DNA of 13,058 bases from Bacteroidota bacterium (GTDB lineage Bacteria; Bacteroidota; Bacteroidia; Bacteroidales; Prolixibacteraceae). How positions within the stretch are numbered: the first letter of the stretch is position 1; each line of letters starts with the position of its first letter. The DNA lies in contig JAMDDG010000314.1 of assembly GCA_023488865.1 (NCBI GenBank), forward strand, positions 1-13,058, given 5' to 3'. The translations under genes were made by a program, and so were the position numbers. Shown here one piece after another: positions 6,820 to 13,058 of the stretch. The notes beneath the pieces are model-generated. The model was not told where the DNA came from. It made no database searches and was given only the letters and a program-made list of their open reading frames with translations.

Positions 6820-7617
6820 TTATTCGTTGCTTTGGATAATCCGGCGCATCAATCTCATCTGGTGTGAATAACGCCCGGTATCGATGTTGAAAATCCCAAA
6901 ATGATCGATGTTGTCAATCCTGACTTTCCCGGAAGAATGGATAATTTTGTTTTTCTCCCAAATAACCCCAACATGGACTATTTTCCCCTCTTCGTTGTCG
7001 AAGAAAGCGAGGTCGCCCGGTAAGGCCTCCTCCACGAAAGTGACATTTTCCCCTATCAATGCCTGTTGGTTGGCATCCCTGGGTATTTGGATTCCTATCA
7101 TTTTATATAGAATCTGGGTAAACCCTGAACAGTCAACCCCAAAGGGAGAACGTCCACCCCACAAATAGGGCGAATTAAAATATTTCAGCGCGTTCTCAAT
7201 CAGGAGACTGCGGATATTTTTTTTAACAGGTAAAATCCTGTCCCCCTGAATGGTATAGGACTCTTTCCCTATCCTGAAGGTGTTACAGGAAGGCTTATAG
7301 AACGGCAACGAGCTTCCGGCTACGATAAGAAAATTGCTGTACCCGTTTTCGGGCTGTACGATGTTAAACGGGTTCGTGGTAACAATTAACGGTTGCTTAG
7401 ACAGCTTTTGAAAAGTTTTTTCAGTTATTTCACACACCATTTTCTGATCAATCCAGCCTTCACAACCGTCAAAAAAAAGTTTGATCTTACACCATTTTTT
7501 GTTTTCGTCAATAATGCTATAGTGCTCACCAAAAAGAATTTGCGTGCACATTTCGCTGGTCTCGCCCGGATCGGTCCGCACGGGGACAATGCTCAGATTA
7601 GAGATTCCGTATCTCAT
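6820..7617 (-). CDS. SH3 - NlpC/P60 cell-wall peptidase (YkfC/dipeptidyl-peptidase VI-like)
   Basis: The protein is predicted to cleave gamma-D-Glu-diamino acid bonds in peptidoglycan peptides. With the ATG at 7617 it has 265 residues. An SH3-like region covers about 1-65 (VPVRTDPGETSEMCTQILFG, then GCEGWIDQ), a second SH3-like segment about 75-130, and the C40 NlpC/P60 domain about 138-260. The catalytic Cys163 is in GVDCSGF, His215 in VHVGV, and a likely third polar residue is His227 in IIHSSG. Family members recycle murein peptides. I see no signal peptide from this start. The frame could begin at 7779, adding a hydrophobic segment, but that stretch is antisense to the start of the HD gene and lies upstream of the likely -7 element (7645-7652), so I prefer 7617. 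It is convergent with the WbqC gene and divergent from the HD gene. Confidence 0.88.
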   Translation of the reverse strand: MRYGISNLSIVPVRTDPGETSEMCTQILFGEHYSIIDENKKWCKIKLFFDGCEGWIDQKMVCEITEKTFQKLSKQPLIVTTNPFNIVQPENGYSNFLIVAGSSLPFYKPSCNTFRIGKESYTIQGDRILPVKKNIRSLLIENALKYFNSPYLWGGRSPFGVDCSGFTQILYKMIGIQIPRDANQQALIGENVTFVEEALPGDLAFFDNEEGKIVHVGVIWEKNKIIHSSGKVRIDNIDHFGIFNIDTGRYSHQMRLMRRIIQSNE

Positions 7618-7628
7618 TAAAAATTTAC

Positions 7629-7636
7629 TATTTTTG
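7629..7636 (+). promoter_or_regulatory. -7 element for the 7TM-HD gene
   Basis: tatttttg fits TAnnTTTG and lies 60 bases upstream of the preferred ATG at 7697, implying a leader of about 50-55 bases. It lies inside the 79-base gap between divergent genes. No convincing -33 element is seen. Confidence 0.4.
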
Positions 7637-7644
7637 AATAATCC

Positions 7645-7652
7645 CAAAGATA
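7645..7652 (-). promoter_or_regulatory. -7 element for the NlpC/P60 gene
   Basis: Read on the minus strand this is TATCTTTG, an exact TAnnTTTG match, 27 bases upstream of the ATG at 7617. It supports that start over one at 7779. It lies 8 bases from the oppositely directed -7 element of the HD gene. Confidence 0.5.
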
Positions 7653-7696
7653 GAAATTTATTGTGTTTTGACTTAGAAATCAACAGCGTTAATGCG

Positions 7697-9799
7697 ATGG
7701 AACCCAAAATTATAAAAAGGATAAGCCCCAAACGATGGCATAGGATCTTCCTGGCAATCCTTTTTTTGCTGACAAGCATCGCACTCTATTTTTCGCTGCC
7801 ACATGAGGCGCGGTTTCGTTACGAATACCAGAAAGGGCGCCCCTGGATGCATGCTACGCTTTATGCACCTTTTAATTTCGCAATCATAAAATCAGAGCAA
7901 GAGATAAAACATGAAAAAGATTCTTTGCTAAAAGGGGAAATACCCTATTTTGTATTTGCAGATTCAATAACCCAGCGCGCCATATCGTCCTTAAGCAATG
8001 AAATTGATCGTCTGAAAGCCGCTAAATCAATCAATTTTGTCGAAGGCACTTCCCTGAAGTTAAAAGTGATGGGAGTGTATTTCGACCTGTACAATGTTGG
8101 TATTTTAGATCAGGATTTCATCAACAGCTCCAATTTATCAGGGAAAAACAGGTTAAAAATCCTGAAAAATAATATTGGAAAAGAGATTCAGATCTCCTCC
8201 CTCTATTCACTAAAAAGCGCATACAGTGAAGTCAGAAGAAGGCTGGATGATCTGAAAAACCTTCATCCGGAATGGAAAACCTTTCTGGACGACTTTCAAC
8301 CCGAAAGATTTCTTGCCAGTAACCTAATATATGATCGGGAGAAAAACCAACAGATGGAGGAGAAAATGATAGCGGATATTTCTACCAATCACGGGATTGT
8401 ACAGGAAGGGGAACGAATTATATCCCAGGGCGATATCATCTCTGCCAGGACTTTCCCGATTCTTGAATCGCTTAGGATCTCCTTTGAAAATAGCCGGGGT
8501 CAAAATACCAAATACATTTTAATCGTTCTCGGAAGAATAATTTTGATTGTAGTTCTCCTGCTCACCCTTTATCTGTTTCTACTCAATATCCGCAAAAAAG
8601 TGATGCGGTCTAAAAGGGATATTTCTTTTATCCTGATCACGCTCACCTTGATGATAGCCTGTTGTTCCCTGGTAATAAGATCAGGAACATTCGACATTTA
8701 CGTCATCCCTTTTACTGCATTGGCCTTAATCCTAAGAACTTTTTTAGATACGCGGGTAGCCATTTTTGTCAACATGATTGCCGCCCTGATTGTAGGCTTT
8801 ATGGTACCAAATGGTTATGAATTTGTTTTGCTTCAAATCCCGGTCGGCAGTATCGCGGTGATCAGCCTGAACAAGATGCAAAAGCGAGAACAACTCATTG
8901 TTACCGCGCTGATTATATTTATATCTTATTCAATACTTTTTATTGGGATCTCACTCGTTCAGGAGGCAAATCTCGCGGGGATTGAATGGCTGAAGATCAA
9001 ATGGTTTGCATTCAATGCAATACTGACCCTGATCACTTACCTGCTGATCTATATCCTGGAGAAATCTTTTGGCTTTGTTTCGGATATCACATTGATTGAG
9101 CTGACTTTTTCCAACCAAAAATTACTTAAGCGGATGGCCATGGAGGCCCCGGGGACCTTACACCACTCTTTGCAGGTGGCCAATCTATCCGAGTTAGCCA
9201 TTTCCAAAATTGGGGGAAATTCATTGCTGGTACGTGCCGGCGCTCTGTATCATGATATTGGTAAAATTGACAATCCACAATATTTTATTGAAAATCAGAG
9301 TATTGGCATCAATCCGCATGATGACCTCACCAACGAAGAGAGCGCAGCTATCATCATCGACCATGTCGAGAAAGGTGTAGAACTTGCCAGAAAACACAAA
9401 ATACCGGAGCAGATTGTAGATTTTATCCGCACACACCACGGAACGACCAAAACAGGTTATTTTTACCAAAAATCGATCATCACGAACGGCGCGGAAGAGG
9501 TGGAAGACAAAAATTTCACCTATAAAGGCCCGTTGCCTACTACCCGCGAAACTGCTGTGGTGATGCTGGCCGATAGTATCGAAGCTGCTTCAAGAAGTCT
9601 GGAAGTTAAAAATTCGGAAAATATTCGCAATTTAGTGGAGGATATTTTCAGGCAGAAGGTTGATCTTGGACAGCTGCAACTTTCCCCGCTAACTTTCAAG
9701 GATATCCGGGTATTGAAAGATTTTTTCCACGAGAAATTGGTCAATATATACCACGTTCGCGTCAACTATCCTGTAGGTACAATTAAAAATGATAAATGA
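7697..9799 (+). CDS. 7TM-HD family phosphodiesterase, PgpH-like (probable cyclic-di-AMP hydrolase)
   Basis: From the ATG at 7697 the protein has 700 residues. It has an N-terminal membrane segment (about 16-34), a long extracytoplasmic 7TMR-HDED-type domain to about 270, several membrane segments (about 275-470) and a cytoplasmic HDIG domain. In that domain I see HH 489-490 (TLHHSLQVA), the HD pair 519-520 in ALYHDIGKI, HH 580-581 (RTHHGT) and Asp626 in MLADSIEAASRSL, all expected metal ligands. Characterised members such as Listeria PgpH hydrolyse cyclic di-AMP, controlling cell-wall and osmotic responses; that substrate is inferred here by family. The open frame extends upstream to 7544, but there it is antisense to the NlpC gene and upstream of the likely -7 element, so 7697 is preferred. 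The next gene starts 12 bases after the stop and may be co-transcribed. Confidence 0.92.
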   Translation: MEPKIIKRISPKRWHRIFLAILFLLTSIALYFSLPHEARFRYEYQKGRPWMHATLYAPFNFAIIKSEQEIKHEKDSLLKGEIPYFVFADSITQRAISSLSNEIDRLKAAKSINFVEGTSLKLKVMGVYFDLYNVGILDQDFINSSNLSGKNRLKILKNNIGKEIQISSLYSLKSAYSEVRRRLDDLKNLHPEWKTFLDDFQPERFLASNLIYDREKNQQMEEKMIADISTNHGIVQEGERIISQGDIISARTFPILESLRISFENSRGQNTKYILIVLGRIILIVVLLLTLYLFLLNIRKKVMRSKRDISFILITLTLMIACCSLVIRSGTFDIYVIPFTALALILRTFLDTRVAIFVNMIAALIVGFMVPNGYEFVLLQIPVGSIAVISLNKMQKREQLIVTALIIFISYSILFIGISLVQEANLAGIEWLKIKWFAFNAILTLITYLLIYILEKSFGFVSDITLIELTFSNQKLLKRMAMEAPGTLHHSLQVANLSELAISKIGGNSLLVRAGALYHDIGKIDNPQYFIENQSIGINPHDDLTNEESAAIIIDHVEKGVELARKHKIPEQIVDFIRTHHGTTKTGYFYQKSIITNGAEEVEDKNFTYKGPLPTTRETAVVMLADSIEAASRSLEVKNSENIRNLVEDIFRQKVDLGQLQLSPLTFKDIRVLKDFFHEKLVNIYHVRVNYPVGTIKNDK

Positions 9800-9811
9800 T
9801 AAATTTAAGTA

Positions 9812-11014
9812 ATGAAGATTAAAAGAGTTATTTCTATTGCTGTTTTGCTATTTTTTTGCAGTCTGGCAACCCAAGCCCAGGAGAAAAAAGATACCAGTTA
9901 TAAATTCACGCTCGTAAAGGAACTGCCCCATACCGGAGTGAAAGATCAATTCCGTTCCGGGACCTGCTGGTCTTTTGCCGGAACTTCGTTTATTGAATCC
10001 GAACTACTGAGAATGGGAAAACCGGAGGTAAATCTTTCAGAAATGTTTCTGGTTAACCATTGCTACCGCAATAAAGCCGATCGCTATGTCAGGATGCAGG
10101 GAAACACCAACTTTGGAGGTGGCGGCTTGCTGCACGACATTCTTTATGTAATGAAAAACTATGGATTGATGCCCGAATCCAACTATCCCGGATTGAATTA
10201 CGGGGAGAAAAAGCATGTACACGGAGAAGTTGATAACCTTCTCAAAGAGATGGTAACCGCTATAGTCCAAAACAAAAACAAAAAAATCACACCCGTCTGG
10301 TCGGTCGCTTTCCAAAAATGTGCAGATACCTATTTTGGCGAAATACCGGAAGAATTTAAGTACGAAGGGAAAAAGTATACGCCCAAAACTTTTATGTCCG
10401 ATTTCTGTGGCGGGATCAATCCTGACGATTACGTAGAGATTACCTCATTTTCACATCATCCTTTTTATCAGCAGTTTATATTAGAAGTCCCGGATAACTG
10501 GCTTTGGGAAAAACTCTACAACGTTCCGCTCGGCGACTTAAAACAAATTATTGACAATGCCATCGACAAAGGGTATACCGTTGGCTGGGCAGCCGATGTA
10601 AGTGAAAAAGGTTTTGCAACTTCTCAAAAAGGGGTGGCAGTTGTTCCTGAGGTCAATAAAGAGGAGATGAGCAATGCCGAAATTACGAAATGGGAAAAAC
10701 TTTCAGACGCAGATAAAGACAAAGAGCTTTATAAACTGAACAAGCCGGGCAAAGAAAAAGTAATTACCCAGGAGCTTCGCCAGGCAGCTTTCGACTCTCA
10801 GGAAACTACCGATGATCATGCGATGCACATCATCGGATTAGCCAAAGACCAGAATGGCACCCCCTATTACAAAATCAAAAATTCATGGGGCCCTTACAAT
10901 AGCTTTGACGGATATTTCTATGCCTCAATCCCTTATATCCAATATAAGACAACGGCTATCCTGGTAAACAAAAATGCGCTACCGGAGGATATCAGAAAAA
11001 AGTTGGGGATTTAG
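9812..11014 (+). CDS. Exported papain-like peptidase of the aminopeptidase C/bleomycin hydrolase family (C1B)
   Basis: A cysteine aminopeptidase-like protein of 400 residues. A signal peptide is evident (MKIKR basic start, hydrophobic core ISIAVLLFFCSLA, likely cleavage after QAQ at about residue 23). The C1 active site is complete: Gln46 (oxyanion hole) and Cys52 in QFRSGTCWSFAG, His336 in DDHAMHIIG and Asn357 in KIKNSWG. The sequence around Cys and the long insert between Cys and His are those of the PepC/bleomycin hydrolase group, which usually has about 450 residues and is cytoplasmic; this version is probably periplasmic. The Cys at residue 16 is not preceded by a good lipobox, so a lipoprotein is unlikely. 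It starts 12 bases after the HD gene stop and may share its transcript. The substrate is unknown. Confidence 0.9.
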   Translation: MKIKRVISIAVLLFFCSLATQAQEKKDTSYKFTLVKELPHTGVKDQFRSGTCWSFAGTSFIESELLRMGKPEVNLSEMFLVNHCYRNKADRYVRMQGNTNFGGGGLLHDILYVMKNYGLMPESNYPGLNYGEKKHVHGEVDNLLKEMVTAIVQNKNKKITPVWSVAFQKCADTYFGEIPEEFKYEGKKYTPKTFMSDFCGGINPDDYVEITSFSHHPFYQQFILEVPDNWLWEKLYNVPLGDLKQIIDNAIDKGYTVGWAADVSEKGFATSQKGVAVVPEVNKEEMSNAEITKWEKLSDADKDKELYKLNKPGKEKVITQELRQAAFDSQETTDDHAMHIIGLAKDQNGTPYYKIKNSWGPYNSFDGYFYASIPYIQYKTTAILVNKNALPEDIRKKLGI

Positions 11015-11083
11015 CAGTTTTAGGAGAGACAGAAACACCGAAAATTTTTGGATGAAAAATTTCTTTACGAGAAAAATAATAAC

Positions 11084-11091
11084 TAATTTTG
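11084..11091 (+). promoter_or_regulatory. -7 element for rplS
   Basis: taattttg is an exact TAnnTTTG match, 86 bases before the rplS ATG, giving a leader of about 80 bases. It follows the end of the peptidase gene by about 70 bases, so rplS is probably its own transcription unit, closed by the terminator at 11544-11575. Confidence 0.55.
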
Positions 11092-11102
11092 CACCCTATT
11101 TC

Positions 11103-11153
11103 CGTACGCAATCTCTGGCAGCAAACAAATAGACACTGTTTACATTGCGTTCG
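11103..11153 (+). promoter_or_regulatory. Candidate structured leader of rplS
   Basis: Within the untranslated leader, acgcaat (11106-11112) can pair perfectly with attgcgt (11144-11150), and two more pairs form outside after a T-T mismatch (cg 11103-11104 with cg 11152-11153). Inside, aaaca (11123-11127) can pair with tgttt (11137-11141) around a 9-base loop. The two stems are joined by an asymmetric internal loop of 10 and 2 bases. Ribosomal-protein leaders that bind their own product are known for several r-proteins, L19 included in some phyla; that this one does so is inference. Confidence 0.4.
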
Positions 11154-11177
11154 TCAAACAAGTAAAATACAATTGTA

Positions 11178-11528
11178 ATGGATTTAATTAAAATTGCTGA
11201 AAATGCGTTTTTAGCAGAACAAAAAGAGTTTCCGGCATTTCATTCCGGCGACACTATCACCGTTAGGTATAAGATCGTTGAAGGAAACAAAGAGCGGATT
11301 CAGAACTACAAAGGTACTGTAATTCAAATCAAAGGGACTGGGACTACCAAAACCTTTACCGTTCGCAAAATGTCGGGCAACGTAGGCGTTGAGCGTATTT
11401 TCCCGATGACCTCACCGTTTATTGACGGAATTGAAGTCAATCGCATGGGCCATGTCCGTCGCGCCAGGTTGTTCTATTTGCGCAGCCTTACCGGCAAAAA
11501 AGCCCGCATCAAAGAGAAAAGATTTTAA
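11178..11528 (+). CDS. rplS: 50S ribosomal protein L19
   Basis: L19 sits at the interface of the 30S and 50S ribosomal subunits. The 116-residue sequence has the standard family features: FHSGDTITVRYKIVEGNKERIQNYKGTVI near the start, then FTVRKMSGNVGVERIFPMTSPFI, and the C-terminal signature RRARLFYLRSLTGKKARIKEKRF. Length is normal for the family (about 115). The start ATG at 11178 gives the usual N-terminus. It has its own promoter and leader upstream and an intrinsic terminator 16 bases after the stop, so it appears monocistronic; in many other bacteria rplS follows rpsP-rimM-trmD, which are not present here. Confidence 0.97.
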   Translation: MDLIKIAENAFLAEQKEFPAFHSGDTITVRYKIVEGNKERIQNYKGTVIQIKGTGTTKTFTVRKMSGNVGVERIFPMTSPFIDGIEVNRMGHVRRARLFYLRSLTGKKARIKEKRF

Positions 11529-11543
11529 TCAAAACTGGTTTAC

Positions 11544-11575
11544 AAAAAAGGTTCTCAAAAGGAACCTTTTTTTTT
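11544..11575 (+). terminator. Intrinsic terminator of rplS
   Basis: An 11-bp stem (aaaaaaggttc at 11544-11554 pairing with gaacctttttt at 11562-11572) closes a 7-base loop, and a run of nine T ends at 11575. It lies 16 bases after the rplS stop. Confidence 0.9.
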
Positions 11576-11640
11576 GCCCAAATACCCGGAAAGAGCACGC
11601 TCTGACTAATTTTTCCTAATTTTATAGAAACTACTCAGAT

Positions 11641-12561
11641 ATGACTTTGTCGCCCAAAACGAAAATATTTTCATCCGGATGGTTTATCGATTACGGGATG
11701 ATCACCCTTGGTTCATTTGTTATGGCGGTTGGATATGTCTATTTTATCACTCCCCATAAGATCGTACCCGGAGGGGTTTACGGATTAGGGATCATTGTTC
11801 ACTATCTTTCCAAAGGAATGGCATTCTGGCCGGATGGCTTCCCGGTAGGACTTTTCAATTTACTGGTAAACATTCCCCTTACTTATGTTGGCATCAAGAT
11901 GCTGGGACCACGTTTCGGCGTTAAAACGATCTACGGATTTGTCTCCTCTTCCATTTTCATGGATGGGATCACACTGATGCGGGTGGTCGGGGATGCACCT
12001 CTGGTCCAGGATGTTTTGCTTTCATGCATCTTTGGAGGCGTGCTAACCGGCATCGGGTTGGGATTGATCTTCAAATCGAAGGCCACGTCCGGAGGAAGTG
12101 ATATTGTTGCCATGATTATCACCAAATACACCCGCATCCCGATAGGCCAGATGTTGATCTGGGTCGATACTGCCATTGTGCTGGTAGCGCTCGCAGCCTT
12201 TAAAGAGTGGCAAATCCCGCTTTACAGCATTATTGTGATCTACATTACCGGCCGCGCCGTCGACCTGATCCTGGAAGGCGCCAATTACAACAAAGCCATG
12301 GTTATTATTTCAGATGAACATGAAAAGATCCGCGATAAAATTGTGATTGATCTTGAGCGGGGAGGAACCTATCTGAAAGGGGTCGGCATGTACACCAATG
12401 CCGATAAGAGCGTTATTTTCACGGTAGTTAACCGGAGGGAAGTGGCTATTTTGGAGGAACAGATTGCCGCCATCGATCCGCATGCTTTTATTACCATCAT
12501 GGATGCCAGCGAGATCCTGGGTGAGGGTTTCCGATCGCTTAAACACAAGATTGAAGATTAA
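11641..12561 (+). CDS. YitT family membrane protein (DUF161 + DUF2179)
   Basis: This 306-residue protein has a hydrophobic N-terminal two thirds with about five or six membrane segments (roughly 17-35, 65-85, 90-110, 122-145, 168-188, 193-210). They include the family motif ITPHKIVPGGVYGLGIIVHY and the glycine-rich SKATSGGSDIVAMII segment. A soluble C-terminal DUF2179 domain follows from about 215 to 300 (NYNKAMVIISDEHEKIRDKI ... GVGMYTNADKSVIFTVVNRRE ... DPHAFITIMDASEILGEGF). Its transport or signalling role is not established for the family. It starts 65 bases after the rplS terminator; TAATTTTA at 11617-11624 resembles a -7 element but lacks the final G, so promoter evidence is weak. Its stop is only 7 bases from that of the convergent gene to the right. 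Confidence 0.9.
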   Translation: MTLSPKTKIFSSGWFIDYGMITLGSFVMAVGYVYFITPHKIVPGGVYGLGIIVHYLSKGMAFWPDGFPVGLFNLLVNIPLTYVGIKMLGPRFGVKTIYGFVSSSIFMDGITLMRVVGDAPLVQDVLLSCIFGGVLTGIGLGLIFKSKATSGGSDIVAMIITKYTRIPIGQMLIWVDTAIVLVALAAFKEWQIPLYSIIVIYITGRAVDLILEGANYNKAMVIISDEHEKIRDKIVIDLERGGTYLKGVGMYTNADKSVIFTVVNRREVAILEEQIAAIDPHAFITIMDASEILGEGFRSLKHKIED

Positions 12562-12568
12562 GAACGTT

Positions 12569-13058
12569 TTATGATTTTGGAGCGAAACAACGAATCCAGT
12601 CAACCTCAAAATGATGGGGAAGTAAATGTTCATTAACTTCACCGTGCAAGGAAGTGAGCAAATTAAAAAACAAGGGTTCCTTCAGGGTTACGCTATTCCT
12701 AAATATCTCAAAACCATTGATCTTCCATACCAACTGATTATTGGACAATTCAAGGCGGTAAATATGATAATGTTGATCGTTCAGCCCTTTTAACTTCCTG
12801 TATTTTGTTGATTCTTCCCCCTGCTTTTCGATGATTCCCACTCCTATCCCATTTTTGGTGCTTCTGAACAGATCGATTTGTGGAAAGGGCTTCTCACCGG
12901 TAAGGGAAAATGCGGAAGTGATAGTGGCATTTTTTTTGAACCGGACTTTGGCTTCCACAACGCCCTCTTTTATACGGAAGAATTCTGCACTATTCAAAAT
13001 GGAAGAGGTGTATTTATATTGTTTTGGGACTAACCCAACAGAGGGATTCCAAACCTTT
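12569..13058 (-). CDS. GH16-like beta-sandwich protein, C-terminal part, 5' end off the window
   Basis: The leftward frame is open to the right edge; reading in, it begins KVWNPSVGLVPKQYKYTSSI and continues LNSAEFFRIKEGVVEAKVRF. This matches the strand in family 16 glycoside hydrolases (a tyrosine-threonine-serine turn, then a fold core ending EAKVRF). The end, HHFEVDWIRCF, resembles the usual GH16 closing strand (VDWVRVY type). Where GH16 enzymes have the catalytic E-x-D-x-(x)-E motif, this protein has QIDLFR (12863-12880), so both glutamates are replaced. It may be a binding protein or a divergent enzyme with another mechanism. About 163 residues are visible; the signal peptide and N-terminal part would lie beyond the window. 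The internal TTG at 12997 is not a likely start, because clear family sequence lies before it. Confidence 0.6.
   Translation of the reverse strand, partial: KVWNPSVGLVPKQYKYTSSILNSAEFFRIKEGVVEAKVRFKKNATITSAFSLTGEKPFPQIDLFRSTKNGIGVGIIEKQGEESTKYRKLKGLNDQHYHIYRLELSNNQLVWKINGFEIFRNSVTLKEPLFFNLLTSLHGEVNEHLLPHHFEVDWIRCFAPKS

Noticed and set aside
7544..7696. 51-codon N-terminal extension of the 7TM-HD protein
   Set aside because: It overlaps the NlpC gene, lies upstream of or across the likely -7 element at 7629, and adds no family-like sequence.
7618..7779. N-terminal extension of the NlpC/P60 protein with a hydrophobic segment
   Set aside because: It is antisense to the membrane-segment coding start of the HD gene and lies upstream of the likely NlpC -7 element; kept only as an alternative.
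11591..11600. Short palindrome gagcacgctc upstream of the YitT gene as an operator
   Set aside because: Only four paired bases per arm; expected by chance.

Overview
The window looks like chromosomal DNA of a member of the Bacteroidota, probably Bacteroidales-like. The evidence is the AT-rich intergenic DNA, several promoters of the phylum's TAnnTTTG type, the dapB-lepB-WbqC gene order, a 446-residue signal peptidase I with a large insert, and the mix of families present (AsmA-like, WbqC, SH3-NlpC/P60 peptidase, 7TM-HD phosphodiesterase, exported bleomycin-hydrolase-like peptidase). I see no rRNA, tRNA, CRISPR array or intact mobile element.

Layout. (1) 1-3082: the 3' part of a full-length cinA, whose 5' end lies off the left edge, followed after 10 bases by an 818-residue AsmA-like membrane-anchored protein. 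(2) 3083-3930: a scar-like region. It has a pair of operator-like repeats (one a perfect 16-bp palindrome), then the C-terminal remnant of an AAA ATPase/DUF4143 gene, then about 420 bases with no recognisable gene, ending in the dapB promoter. (3) 3931-6665: the dapB-lepB-WbqC operon (lysine/DAP synthesis, protein export, WbqC family). The end of the WbqC reading frame runs into a short tandem repeat. (4) 6645-6819: three different short repeat tracts between convergent genes. (5) 6820-11014: a leftward SH3-NlpC/P60 cell-wall peptidase diverges from a rightward 7TM-HD phosphodiesterase (PgpH-like, probably cyclic-di-AMP), with overlapping promoters in a 79-base gap. The HD gene is followed closely by an exported aminopeptidase C/bleomycin-hydrolase-like protease. 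(6) 11015-11575: rplS (ribosomal protein L19) with its own promoter, a leader that can fold, and a clear intrinsic terminator. (7) 11641-12561: a YitT-family membrane protein. (8) 12569-13058: the 3' part of a leftward GH16-like beta-sandwich protein that runs off the right edge and lacks both catalytic glutamates.

Most of the window is ordinary housekeeping and envelope DNA. I found no clearly new multi-gene system. The observations most worth checking are the duplicated operator-like element beside the ATPase remnant, the foldable rplS leader, the catalytically degenerate GH16-like protein, and the repeat that supplies the end of the WbqC reading frame.
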